Shown here piece by piece: positions 20,428-28,788 of a stretch of DNA of 64,000 nt (its first letter is position 1; each line of letters starts with the position of its first letter). The notes beneath the pieces were generated by a model that had not been told where the DNA came from, did not search any database, and was given only the letters and a program-made list of their open reading frames with translations. Origin of the DNA: Qipengyuania vulgaris (GTDB lineage Bacteria; Pseudomonadota; Alphaproteobacteria; Sphingomonadales; Sphingomonadaceae); the NCBI GenBank assembly GCA_000756795.1, contig CCSI01000006.1, forward strand, positions 1 through 64,000. The letters run 5' to 3'. Both the position numbers and the translations under genes were made by a program.

Positions 20428-22209
20428 TCACCCGCCGCTGCGCTGCGAGGGGACGAATTCCTCCCTCACGGCCTTGGCGATGAGTTCCAGGGGAATGATG
20501 CCTTGGCTCAGCAGGAAGTCGTTGAACGCCTTCTCCTCGAAGTCCGCGCCCAGCGCCAGTTCGGTCTCCACGCGCAGGTCGATGAGCTTGCGATAGCCGT
20601 AGTAATAGGAGCCTGCCTGCCCCGGCATGCGGAATTCGTAGCGGTCGAGTTCCTGTTTGGTCATGCCGGGCGAAAACAGCGCTTCTTCGCGCAGCACGCG
20701 CTCGGCTTCTGCGCGGGTCATCAGGCCAAGGTTCAGCGCCGGGTCGAGGAAGGCGCGGGCGGCACGCAGCAGGCGGAACTGGAGCGCGATGAACTGGCCC
20801 TCGATGGGCTCGTGCGGGAGCATCTCGGCCTCGGCATAGAGCGCCCAGCCTTCGACGTTCACGCTGTTGAAGGCGTAGAGCATGCGCGCAAGGCTGACAC
20901 CCTGTTCGACCAGCGCGGCGAACTGCATTTCGTGTCCGGGACGCGCCTCGTGCGCGCTCAGCGTCCAGCTGGCGGCGGGGTGGTTGAAATCGTCATAGAC
21001 ATTGTCGGCGCCTGCCGTCGGATTGCCCACGGTGAGCACGAAGGTGCCCTGTTCGCCCGTGTTGCCGATGAGGCGCGGCGGGCGCATGTGCGGGGCGGGC
21101 TGGGCGGCGCTTTCGGCAGCTGAGGCGACGCGCATCTGCAGCTCGCTGGTCGGCAGCGAGACGATATCGTTCTCGCGGATTTTCGCCTCGAGCTCGCGGT
21201 TCACATTGCGGTAGAATTCCTCGATTTCGTCATTGTCAATGGTCTGTTTCTTGAGGTTCGCCATGACCGAGGCCATGTCGGTTTCCTCCCAGCCATATTT
21301 CTCGGCAATCTGCGGAGCGAGCGCCTCCATCTGCGCGCGCAACTCGTAGAAGCCGCGGCGGGCCTGCCGCATTGATTCCTGCGGGTCCATGTCGATGCCC
21401 ACCTGCTTGAGGCTCAGCGCATAGAGTTCCTCGGGCAGGCGCGCAGTTTCGCGGGCCTCGGGTAGCACGGTGGTGCGTGTCCAATCGCCATATTCGGTGA
21501 GCTGGCGGTCCATCGCGTCCAGCGCTTCTTGTGCGCCTTCGATTTCGTATTTCTCGAACAGGTCACGGATGCCGGCGGTGAAGGTCGGGATCTTTTCGAG
21601 CGATTCCGCCACTTCCACGCGGTAGGGCCCCATCTTGCCTTCACCGCGGCTGGCCTCGAAGCGACGCTTGGCAAGCTCGGTCATCGGCTCGGTATCGGGC
21701 CAGATGCCGGTGTAGCGCTGCAGCAGTTCGAGCGCCTTGGTGCGGCGATGCTCGGCGGTCTGGTCGGAGAGCAGCTGGCCGATGCTGTAGAACATGCCCT
21801 GCGGCACTTCCGCATAATCGAGCATGTATTTTTCGCCGAGCGCGATGCCTTCGTTGTCCAGCTCGAGCGAATTGATGAGGATTTGAAGGTCCTGCCGCAC
21901 GTAAGGGTTGGTCTCGGTTGCGAGGGCCGCCTCGTATTCGGCGATTAGATCCTTCGCAGCGGCGACATAGCGCGCGTTGCGGTCGAGCGACATGTCGTTG
22001 ACCAAGCCGTCATACTGTTCATAGCCGGCCGAAGAGGCGCCGATGGGATAGAAGGATGCCTGGAGCGCAATCGCATTCTGCGTGTAGGCATTGCTGGTCT
22101 CGACCCAATCGGGCGTGGCCGGGGTTTCGGCGGCATCCTGCGCCAGCAGCGGGGCGGCGGGCAGGGCGCTCGTGGCGGCAAGCGCGATGGCGGCGGCGAA
22201 AGTCTTCAT
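20428..22209 (-). CDS. Exported DUF885 protein, putative zinc peptidase
   Basis: 593 residues with a signal peptide (MKTFAAAIALAATSALPAAPLLA). The DUF885 domain covers nearly all of the mature part. The candidate zinc site is SAHEARPGHEMQF near residue 418, an HExxxxH-like motif with the second glutamate further on (VEGWALYAEAEML near 455). The family is thought to include periplasmic peptidases, but the substrate here is unknown. The ribosome site (GAGGGAG) lies inside a perfect hairpin just upstream of the ATG, which may limit translation. It is convergent with zntB across three bases. Confidence 0.87.
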   Translation of the reverse strand: MKTFAAAIALAATSALPAAPLLAQDAAETPATPDWVETSNAYTQNAIALQASFYPIGASSAGYEQYDGLVNDMSLDRNARYVAAAKDLIAEYEAALATETNPYVRQDLQILINSLELDNEGIALGEKYMLDYAEVPQGMFYSIGQLLSDQTAEHRRTKALELLQRYTGIWPDTEPMTELAKRRFEASRGEGKMGPYRVEVAESLEKIPTFTAGIRDLFEKYEIEGAQEALDAMDRQLTEYGDWTRTTVLPEARETARLPEELYALSLKQVGIDMDPQESMRQARRGFYELRAQMEALAPQIAEKYGWEETDMASVMANLKKQTIDNDEIEEFYRNVNRELEAKIRENDIVSLPTSELQMRVASAAESAAQPAPHMRPPRLIGNTGEQGTFVLTVGNPTAGADNVYDDFNHPAASWTLSAHEARPGHEMQFAALVEQGVSLARMLYAFNSVNVEGWALYAEAEMLPHEPIEGQFIALQFRLLRAARAFLDPALNLGLMTRAEAERVLREEALFSPGMTKQELDRYEFRMPGQAGSYYYGYRKLIDLRVETELALGADFEEKAFNDFLLSQGIIPLELIAKAVREEFVPSQRSGG

Positions 22210-22216
22210 GGATTCT

Positions 22217-22235
22217 CTCCCTCGGTATGAGGGAG
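22217..22235 (-). promoter_or_regulatory. Hairpin covering the ribosome binding site of the DUF885 gene
   Basis: On the minus strand a 7-bp perfect stem (arms at 22229-22235 and 22217-22223, 5-nt loop) encloses the GAGGGAG Shine-Dalgarno sequence seven bases before the ATG at 22209. Pairing of an SD with an exact complement suggests a translational brake or thermosensor. This is inference from the sequence alone. Confidence 0.4.
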
Positions 22236-22285
22236 GGGTGGCGGGCGGAGGCGCCTATGGCAAGTCTCCACCCGACGAAGGGCTG

Positions 22286-22927
22286 TTACCAGCGGACCAG
22301 CGGCGGCACGGCGAAGCGCCCGAAAATGCCGCACAATAGAACAGGCGCGACATGCCAGATGCCAAGGTGGCCAATGTCGTCGACGGGGCAGGCAAGACCG
22401 AAGGCGAAGCTGCCGAGGGCGCCTGCGGCAATGCCCGTGTAAGTTCCGGCAGCAGCCAGCGAGACGGGCGCGCCGCGCCGCAGCCAGACGATAAGCGCGC
22501 CTGCCGTCACCAGCCCGAAAGCGCTGCCTGCGAGGAAGCAACCGAGGCCGTACATGTCCTCCATGACCGCCGCTGCGAAACCGCCGACACCGAGCATCAT
22601 CAACGCGGTTATGGGCAGCAGCGCGAGCATGCCCGCCGACCAGCGCGCGCCATCATGCGTGTTGCCGACATGCGGGCTCGCCATGCGCAGGACCGCGAAG
22701 GAAGCGGCTGCGCCCAGCAGTGCGAGCATGCCGTTGGTGATGAAGAACATGGGCGAGGCCTCGCCCGCCATCACGCCGCGCCACAGCCCGTCGAGCAGTT
22801 CGACAAGCACCACGGTGGCAATGACGGCAAGCGCCACCAGCGCCAGCCCGCCCGAGAGGCGCAGCGGGCGCACCGGGTCGAGGTCGTAGGACAGCTCGTC
22901 GATGAGCGAATTGGGGACCCGGTTCAT
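22286..22927 (-). CDS. nrsF: NrsF-type anti-sigma factor (DUF1109)
   Basis: 213 residues with six transmembrane helices after a short cytoplasmic N-terminus (MNRVPNSLIDELSYDLDPVRPLR). Length, helix count and the short N-terminal segment that would bind sigma match NrsF (DUF1109), the membrane anti-sigma of SigF-like ECF factors. In Caulobacter NrsF senses heavy metals and redox stress through cysteines; here cysteines are visible in YGLGCFLAGS, GLACPVDD and LLCGIFG. It begins one base after the sigma gene, so the two are translationally linked. Confidence 0.85.
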   Translation of the reverse strand: MNRVPNSLIDELSYDLDPVRPLRLSGGLALVALAVIATVVLVELLDGLWRGVMAGEASPMFFITNGMLALLGAAASFAVLRMASPHVGNTHDGARWSAGMLALLPITALMMLGVGGFAAAVMEDMYGLGCFLAGSAFGLVTAGALIVWLRRGAPVSLAAAGTYTGIAAGALGSFAFGLACPVDDIGHLGIWHVAPVLLCGIFGRFAVPPLVRW

Positions 22928-22928
22928 T

Positions 22929-23459
22929 TCATTCAGCCTTCTCTACGAGCGCGGACAGCTTTTTCAGCCCGCGATGGATATTCACTTTGACAAGGCTTTC
23001 GCTCTGGCCGGTGCGCTGCGACGCCTCGGCAATGCTCAGCCCTTCGATCTTGACGAGCTCGATGGCCTCGACCTGCTTGTCAGGCAGGTGGATGAAGAGC
23101 CGCTCGAGGCTCATGCGCGCCATCACGGCTTCTTCCTCGCTGTCTTCGGCGGCATCGTGATCGCCCAGCTCGTCTTCCGCCGAGCGGTAGACCTTGCGCA
23201 AATGGTCGATCCAGCGATAGCGCGCGATGGCCGCGAGCCAGGGGTAAAAAGCCCGTTTCGGATCCCAGGTCGCGCGCTTGTTGTGCACCGCCAGCAGCAC
23301 TTCCTGCACGAGGTCGTCGAGCTGGGCGGGCGCGACGCGCTTCCGGAAATAGCGTTCGAGCCATAGCTGCACTTCGGCCAGCAGCGCGCGGTAGACGGCC
23401 CGGTCGCCCTTCTGGGCGGCGGCCATCATCTGCGCCATGCTGGCTTCATCGGCTATCAT
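22929..23459 (-). CDS. sigF: SigF-like ECF sigma factor
   Basis: 176-residue extracytoplasmic-function sigma factor. Region 2 is visible as LDDLVQEVLLAVHNKRATWDPKRAFYPWLAAIARYRWIDHLRK (about 47-89, -10 recognition) and region 4 as LPDKQVEAIELVKIEGLSIAEASQRTGQSESLVKVNIHRGLKKL (about 124-168, -35 recognition). Cognate NrsF follows directly. A promoter of the exact SigF type lies upstream, which implies autoregulation. An AGGAG ribosome site precedes the ATG. Confidence 0.92.
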   Translation of the reverse strand: MIADEASMAQMMAAAQKGDRAVYRALLAEVQLWLERYFRKRVAPAQLDDLVQEVLLAVHNKRATWDPKRAFYPWLAAIARYRWIDHLRKVYRSAEDELGDHDAAEDSEEEAVMARMSLERLFIHLPDKQVEAIELVKIEGLSIAEASQRTGQSESLVKVNIHRGLKKLSALVEKAE

Positions 23460-23495
23460 CGAACTGCTCCTGCACCCTCATGTGCTGGACCGTCA

Positions 23496-23521
23496 TTCGC
23501 CCGCGTGGCCGGAAAGGTTAC
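23496..23521 (-). promoter_or_regulatory. SigF-type ECF promoter of sigF-nrsF
   Basis: On the minus strand GTAACC (23516-23521) is followed by exactly 16 bases and then CGAA (23496-23499). This is the promoter pattern reported for Caulobacter SigF. It lies 37 bp upstream of the sigF ATG, so the sigma factor most likely drives its own operon. The match is complete in both boxes and spacing; expression is not shown by sequence. Confidence 0.75.
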
Positions 23522-23527
23522 AGTGCG

Positions 23528-24490
23528 TCAGTAGGCGAAGGACTGCCCGACCATTTCCTCGCTCATCGACCAGAGGCGATCGGCCTTGTCCTTGTCGATG
23601 GCATAGCTGCGCACACCGCCGCCGGTGTCCTCATTGTCCTCGTCGGCGACGTGGCAATCCTCGCAATAGAGCCCGCCTGCGCCTTCCAGCTCTTCAGTCG
23701 TGGCGACCCAGCAGGTGGTCGCCGCGCCTTGCGGGATGGTCTTGAACGGCTGCGGTTCTTCGCCGCGTTCCTCGGCGGACTTGCGGATGCGCTCCATCAG
23801 GTTCTGCACGTCCTCTTCGCTCATATGGCGACCGAGGTTGGTGTGGATGCCGCCCGGATGCAAAGCGTAAGAGTGAATGCCCTTGTCCGCGAGCCGCTCC
23901 TCAAGCCCGACCGCGAAGAGGACATTGGCGGTCTTAGACTGCCCGTAGCTTTGCCATTTGTCGTAAGGGCGGCTTTCAAAATTGGGGTCGTCGAAATCGA
24001 CCGGCGCGATGTGGTGGCCGCGGCTGGACAGGTTCACGATGCGCGGGCGCTCGCCCTTCTCGACCAGCGGCATCAGCAAGTTGGTGAGCAGGAAATGGCC
24101 CAAGTGGTTGGTGCCGAACTGCATCTCGAACCCGTCGGCGGTCTTTGCTTCGTCGCAAGCCATCACGCCCGCATTGTTGATGAGCAGGTCGATTTTCTCG
24201 AAGCGCTCGTTGGCTTCGGCACCGGCATTGCGGACACTGTCGAGCGAGGCGAGGTCGCAAACCAGCGTATCGACCTTGGCTCCGGTGGAAGTGGCGAGTT
24301 CGTCGGCAGCAGCGGACAGCTTGGTCGCGTCGCGGCCCGAGAGGATGATATGAGCGCCCTTCGCCGCCATGGCGCGGGCGGTTTCCTGCCCGAGGCCCGA
24401 ATAGCCACCGGTAATCAACGCGGTGCGGCCCTTGAGGTCCTTATCCGCAAGGACCTCGTCTGCGGTGCTTTCGAATCCGAATTCGTTCAT
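23528..24490 (-). CDS. Short-chain dehydrogenase/reductase
   Basis: 320 residues from the ATG at 24490 (MNEFGFESTADEVL), preceded by GGAGAGG. It is a classical-to-extended SDR: cofactor motif TALITGGYSGLGQETAR near 25, LLINNAGVM near 100, catalytic serine in IVNLSSRGHH near 150 and YGQSK (Y-x3-K) near 184. Sequence style is that of retinol dehydrogenase/WW-domain oxidoreductase-like SDRs, so NADP(H) is likely, but the substrate is unknown. It lies just upstream of the sigF promoter on the same strand and is separated from the next gene by a terminator. Confidence 0.88.
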   Translation of the reverse strand: MNEFGFESTADEVLADKDLKGRTALITGGYSGLGQETARAMAAKGAHIILSGRDATKLSAAADELATSTGAKVDTLVCDLASLDSVRNAGAEANERFEKIDLLINNAGVMACDEAKTADGFEMQFGTNHLGHFLLTNLLMPLVEKGERPRIVNLSSRGHHIAPVDFDDPNFESRPYDKWQSYGQSKTANVLFAVGLEERLADKGIHSYALHPGGIHTNLGRHMSEEDVQNLMERIRKSAEERGEEPQPFKTIPQGAATTCWVATTEELEGAGGLYCEDCHVADEDNEDTGGGVRSYAIDKDKADRLWSMSEEMVGQSFAY

Positions 24491-24524
24491 GTCTCGCCTC
24501 TCCAGTTGCAAAAGAGGACGTAGC

Positions 24525-24564
24525 ACAAAGAAAAGGGGGCGCGAGGATTTTGTCCCCGCGCCCC
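24525..24564 (-). terminator. Rho-independent terminator of the TM-helix protein gene
   Basis: On the minus strand an 8-bp perfect GC stem (arms 24557-24564 and 24536-24543) is followed by CTTTTCTTT (down to 24526). It lies 40 bp past the stop of the gene ending at 24604 and before the SDR start at 24490. Confidence 0.8.
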
Positions 24565-24603
24565 GCCGACACCCTCTCTCCCTGGTGTCTTGTAAGTCCC
24601 GCC

Positions 24604-25854
24604 TTATGCGCCCGGAGGCAGCGGGTCGTTGCTCTTCGGTGCAGCCGCCTTGCGCGGCTTGGGCTTGGGCGCTGCTGCCGGAGCCGCGCCGGCAAGGTCG
24701 CTGTCCATCTGGTCGAGCTTGCGCGCCGCCCAGTCGCGGCCGCCAAGCCCGAAGGCCAGCGCGCCAGCTACGGCCACGCCGGCAATCAGGATGGTCAGCG
24801 CGTTCGCCGGTATCATGCCGCCGATGCCGGTGAACTGCAGGCCCATGAAGACGAACAGGATGATCGTCGCCCAGCGCACGATGGTGGCTGCGGTCCCATT
24901 CTCGCCGTCGCCCGAAATCAGGCGTGCGAGCAAATTGGCAATGAAGAAGCCGAAGGCGATGATGACCGCGCCGAAGATGACGCTGCCGCCCAGTTCAAGC
25001 ACCTTGTCGAGGATGCGCGTCAGCTCGGGGAAACCGAGCAGGCGCGTCGCCGCGATGGCGAAGAACAGGATGATGGCCACTTGCACCACGCGGGCGATGA
25101 TGCTGGAGGCGCGGGTGCCTTCCGCCATCATGCCGCTTTCGGCGAGCGCGCGGTCGACGCCGAGGCCGGGCAGCACTTCCTTCAGCACCTGCACCACGAA
25201 CTTGCTGATGAGGTAGCCGATGCCGAGCAGGACCGCTGCCGCGATGATGTTCGGGATGGCGTTGAAGATCAGCTGCAGCATCGAACTTGCCGGGCCGGAG
25301 ATGCTTTCGATATTGAGCGCATCCAGCGCCATGATCGAAACGAAGATGACGATCATCGCGTAGACAATCGTGGCGATTGTCTTGCTGATGGCGGTGTTGC
25401 CGGTGACATTGTCCACCCCGCCGCGATTGGCCCATTTGTCGAAATCGACCGTCTGCAGCGTCGTCATGATGAGATCGCGCACGATCCGCGCCACCATCAT
25501 GCCGATGAAGAAGATGAGGCCTGCGCCAACCAGGTTTGGCACGAAGTCGACGATATTCTCGAGCAGGCTGTCGACGGGTCCGGCAACTGCGCCGAGGCCA
25601 AGGATTTGCAGCACGATGAGCAGGCCGAACAGCCAGATGAGCAAGGACACGATCTTGCCGAGCGATTCACCCAGCGACGTGCCGCTGCCGGTGTTGCGCT
25701 GGAAGAACGAGATATTGTCCACCAGCTTGGCAAAAGCCCATTTGGCGGCCTTGGCCGCGACCCATGTCACGAGCAGCGCGATGAGGGCGAGCCCGAGTTT
25801 TTCGAGCACCTCCATCGCGACCACTTCGTCGAAACGATAGTTACCGATACGCAT
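24604..25854 (-). CDS. Multi-helix membrane protein with conserved TM-helix repeats (MscS-related)
   Basis: 416 residues from the ATG at 25854, with AGGGAGAGG upstream. About ten hydrophobic segments occur in a repeated pattern typical of the TM_helix (PF05552) proteins annotated as small-conductance mechanosensitive channel-like: NIVDFVPNLVGAGLIFFIGMMVARIVRDL, and again IFNAIPNIIAAAVLLGIGYLISKFV. The soluble MscS beta domain is missing, and the C-terminus is a short Ala/Pro/Lys tail. It is probably an inner-membrane protein linked to osmotic response; channel activity is not certain. The SD lies in the loop of a short hairpin (25855-25876). Confidence 0.75.
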   Translation of the reverse strand: MRIGNYRFDEVVAMEVLEKLGLALIALLVTWVAAKAAKWAFAKLVDNISFFQRNTGSGTSLGESLGKIVSLLIWLFGLLIVLQILGLGAVAGPVDSLLENIVDFVPNLVGAGLIFFIGMMVARIVRDLIMTTLQTVDFDKWANRGGVDNVTGNTAISKTIATIVYAMIVIFVSIMALDALNIESISGPASSMLQLIFNAIPNIIAAAVLLGIGYLISKFVVQVLKEVLPGLGVDRALAESGMMAEGTRASSIIARVVQVAIILFFAIAATRLLGFPELTRILDKVLELGGSVIFGAVIIAFGFFIANLLARLISGDGENGTAATIVRWATIILFVFMGLQFTGIGGMIPANALTILIAGVAVAGALAFGLGGRDWAARKLDQMDSDLAGAAPAAAPKPKPRKAAAPKSNDPLPPGA

Positions 25855-25876
25855 GAAACCTCTCCCTCTTGGTTTC
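25855..25876 (-). other. Hairpin presenting an SD in its loop
   Basis: Six-base arms (25855-25860 and 25871-25876) are complementary, and the 10-nt loop between them contains the purine-rich Shine-Dalgarno (AGAGGGAGA on the minus strand). The ATG follows immediately. The hairpin could modulate initiation; weak evidence. Confidence 0.25.
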
Positions 25877-25962
25877 CGTAGCGTCGGGCTATCACCGCTG
25901 CCGGTTTTGTCCAAGCGGCACGAGGGTATGGAGTGGATAACTTTGCGTGCTATGCCAGCGGA

Positions 25963-27051
25963 ATGAGAGGATTTTTCACCGCCGCCGCCACCGGTTTCGC
26001 ATTTGCGCTGACCGTATTCGCCCCATCCGCCTTGGCGCAGGATGACGCTCCCAAGTGGTCGATAGCCATCCACGGCGGGGCGGGGACCATCGCCCGCGAG
26101 GACATGAGCGAAGAGGAAGACGCCGCCTATCGCGCCTCATTGCAGGCTGCGCTCGATGCGGGCCGCAAGGTGCTCGAGGACGGCGGCGAGGCGCTCGATG
26201 CGGTGGAGGCGGTCATCGTGATGCTGGAGGATGATGCGCGCTTCAACGCAGGACGCGGGGCGGTCTTCACCTGGGACGAGACCCACGAACTTGACGCCTC
26301 CATCATGGACGGACGGGACCGCGATGCCGGCGCAGTGGCGGGCGTCACAGGCATCCGCAATCCCATCCTGCTGGCGCGCAAGGTGATGACCGACAGCCCG
26401 CATGTCATGCTGGCAGGCGAAGGCGCGGAAGAGTTTGCTTCCGAGCACGGGCTCGAAGTGGTCCCCAATGATTGGTTCGACACCGACTTCCGTCGCCGCT
26501 CATTGGAGCGGATGAAGGCAGACAAGTTGTCGGCGCTCGACGTCGATGTGAAATTCGGCACGGTCGGGGCAGTGGCGCTCGACACGCATGGCAATCTTGC
26601 GGCAGGCACCTCGACCGGCGGCATGACCGGCAAGCGCTGGGGCCGCATCGGCGACGCGCCGATTATCGGAGCGGGCACCTATGCAGACAATCGCAGCTGT
26701 GCGGTCTCGGCGACCGGCTGGGGCGAGTATTTCATCCGTGTCGGCGTCGCACACGAGATTTGCACGCAGCTCAGACTAGATAACAAGCAAGGGCTTGAGG
26801 CAGAGAGTTGGGAGATCTTTGATCGCACCGGAATTCCCAATCACGTTGCGGGCTGGGCTTTGGAGTCGGCTGAGGGCCAAGATGTGGCTGATAGGGTCAT
26901 GAACCACGTTAAGGGGCTTGGCGGAGATGGTGGTGTCATTCTGGTCACCCCCGGTGGCCATGCGCTCTACAGTTTCAACACCGCCGGCATGTACCGCGGC
27001 CGCGCCACCAGTGAAGGCCTGAATGAAGTCGCGATCTACGGCGACGAGTGA
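25963..27051 (+). CDS. Isoaspartyl peptidase / L-asparaginase (Ntn hydrolase), exported
   Basis: 362 residues from the ATG at 25963 (a GTG at 25933 is in frame). The signal peptide MRGFFTAAATGFAFALTVFAPSALA precedes the plant-type asparaginase fold. Motifs: SIAIHGGAGTIAR, RFNAGRGAVFT, LDASIMDG, and the autocleavage/nucleophile site VKFGTVGAVALD with Thr as the new N-terminus of the beta subunit. It would hydrolyse isoaspartyl dipeptides or asparagine in the periplasm. The stretch 26765-26940 has lower GC and encodes an insertion-like segment in the beta subunit, unlike the flanks. Confidence 0.87.
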   Translation: MRGFFTAAATGFAFALTVFAPSALAQDDAPKWSIAIHGGAGTIAREDMSEEEDAAYRASLQAALDAGRKVLEDGGEALDAVEAVIVMLEDDARFNAGRGAVFTWDETHELDASIMDGRDRDAGAVAGVTGIRNPILLARKVMTDSPHVMLAGEGAEEFASEHGLEVVPNDWFDTDFRRRSLERMKADKLSALDVDVKFGTVGAVALDTHGNLAAGTSTGGMTGKRWGRIGDAPIIGAGTYADNRSCAVSATGWGEYFIRVGVAHEICTQLRLDNKQGLEAESWEIFDRTGIPNHVAGWALESAEGQDVADRVMNHVKGLGGDGGVILVTPGGHALYSFNTAGMYRGRATSEGLNEVAIYGDE

Positions 27052-27244
27052 CCGACCTCTCGCACAATGGCGATTCGCGGAAATTGCGTCGCTTCTGAAA
27101 GGTTTGCGGTCCGGCTTTGACTCCTCCGCGTGACGGGCGCAAATTCGCTCGCGCGTTGGGGGACTGCTTCAGAATATGAGCGGGCCGCTACGGTCCTCAC
27201 GCCTTTGCTGGGTCGCGAAACCTAGTGAGTGAGGAGTAACGCAG

Positions 27245-27694
27245 ATGAACCGATTGATGAAAACGGCACTTGCAGCGTCGGCCCTGGCCTTTGCCATGCC
27301 GCAGCCTGCCATCGCGCAGGACGAGTATCCGCTGACCGGTGCGGAATGGATCGAAGTGACCGGCATCAGCCTGAAAGACGGGGGTGGTCTCAAATATGCC
27401 ACCTGGCTGTCGACCGAGTGGCGCAAACGCATGGACTACGCGGTCGAACAGGGGTGGATCGAAAGCTACGAAATCTGGTCCAACGCCCATTCGCGCGAGG
27501 GGGAGCCCGATTTGTGGCTGATCACGCGCTTCGAGGATTTTTCCTCGAATGCGGAATGGGAAGCGCAGAACCGCCAGATGCGGCAGTATATGCAGCGCAA
27601 TATCCAGCAATTGCAGGCCGAGAGCGGTAACCGGGCCGAATACCGGACCGTGATGGGCGATGTGCTGATCAAGCGCCTCGTCTGGCGCGACTAG
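27245..27694 (+). CDS. Small secreted protein of unknown function
   Basis: 149 residues. The signal peptide MNRLMKTALAASALAFAMPQPAIA is followed by a compact mature part of about 125 residues with alternating strands and amphipathic helices (for example NAEWEAQNRQMRQYMQRNIQQL near 100). The pattern hints at a dimeric alpha/beta-barrel-like fold, but I recognise no family. GAGGAG upstream of the ATG supports the start. It stands alone, with 193 bp of intergenic DNA on its left. Confidence 0.65.
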   Translation: MNRLMKTALAASALAFAMPQPAIAQDEYPLTGAEWIEVTGISLKDGGGLKYATWLSTEWRKRMDYAVEQGWIESYEIWSNAHSREGEPDLWLITRFEDFSSNAEWEAQNRQMRQYMQRNIQQLQAESGNRAEYRTVMGDVLIKRLVWRD

Positions 27695-27748
27695 GGCACA
27701 GGACGATCCGGGTGCGGCGCCGGTCCGCGCGGCATCCGGAACTGCCCG

Positions 27749-28642
27749 CTACCCGCGTTTCCTCGCCTGTGCGTAACTGCCGAGCAGGCGCACACCGTTG
27801 GTCTGGAATTCCAGTTCTTCCAGCGCGGCATCGACGCGGCTGTCGCCCGGCGCGCCCTCTATGTCGGCGTAAAAGCGCGTGGCGGCGAAGCTTGCGCCCT
27901 TCTGATAGCTTTCCAGCTTGGTCATGTTGACACCATTGGTCGCAAAGCAGCCCAGCGCCTTGTAGAGCGCGGCGGGCACGTTCTTCACCTCGAAGATGAA
28001 GGTAGTCATCTTGGTTGCCGCCTCGATCGTGGCAGGTTCGCGCGGCTCCTTGGCCAGCACGACGAAGCGCGTGGTATTGTCCGCCGCGTCCTCTACTGCG
28101 CTCTCGATGATGTCGAGACCGTAAAGCTCGGCGGCCATGGGCGGGGCGATGGCGCAGAAATTCGGGTCCTGCATCTCTGACACGTAGGCGGCCGCGCCTG
28201 CCGTGTCGGCATGGGCGAGGGCGACGATGCCGCGCTGTTGCAAATACTCGCGCGACTGGCCGAGCGCCTGCGGGTGGCTATAGGCGGCCTCGAAGGGACC
28301 TGGCCCGGTGGCCATCAATGCATGGGTGATCCGCATGAAATGCTCGGCGACGATGGCGAGCCCGCTTTCTGGCAGCAGGAAGTGGATGTCCGACACGCGC
28401 CCGTGCTGGCTGTTCTCGATGGGTATCATCGCGCAACCCGCCTTGCCGCTTTTCACAGCATCCAGCGCATCCTCGAAACCGAGATAGGGCAGCGGCAGGC
28501 ATTCAGGGTCGAACTGCATCGCCGCCTGGTGCGAGTTGGACCCGGGCGCGCCGCCGAAGGCAATCGCGCGCTGAGGCTCGGCGGCGGCGGCTTGCCGCAT
28601 GGTGTCGACCATCTCGATGGCGGGTCTGGCAAAAGTACGCAT
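27749..28642 (-). CDS. pheA: Prephenate dehydratase
   Basis: 297 residues. It converts prephenate to phenylpyruvate in phenylalanine biosynthesis. The catalytic PDT domain covers about 25-200, including MIPIENSQHGRVSD and the threonine motif NTTRFVVLA near 188. A C-terminal ACT regulatory domain (about 212-285, MTTFIFEVKNVPAALYKAL, then NMTKLESYQKG in place of ESRP) gives feedback control by phenylalanine. There is no chorismate mutase domain, as is usual for alphaproteobacteria. It diverges from the cytochrome c gene. Confidence 0.95.
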   Translation of the reverse strand: MRTFARPAIEMVDTMRQAAAAEPQRAIAFGGAPGSNSHQAAMQFDPECLPLPYLGFEDALDAVKSGKAGCAMIPIENSQHGRVSDIHFLLPESGLAIVAEHFMRITHALMATGPGPFEAAYSHPQALGQSREYLQQRGIVALAHADTAGAAAYVSEMQDPNFCAIAPPMAAELYGLDIIESAVEDAADNTTRFVVLAKEPREPATIEAATKMTTFIFEVKNVPAALYKALGCFATNGVNMTKLESYQKGASFAATRFYADIEGAPGDSRVDAALEELEFQTNGVRLLGSYAQARKRG

Positions 28643-28788
28643 AGACCATCGGTGTTAGCGGCCAATTCCCCTGCCGCAACCTCTATTGCCCCCTATCCAG
28701 ACCCAAGCACACTTGCGCATGGGCGCGCGCGGCACTAGAGCGGCGCGCAACCACCAGACCACTACGGATTCTTGCAGGCTTTTACGCA

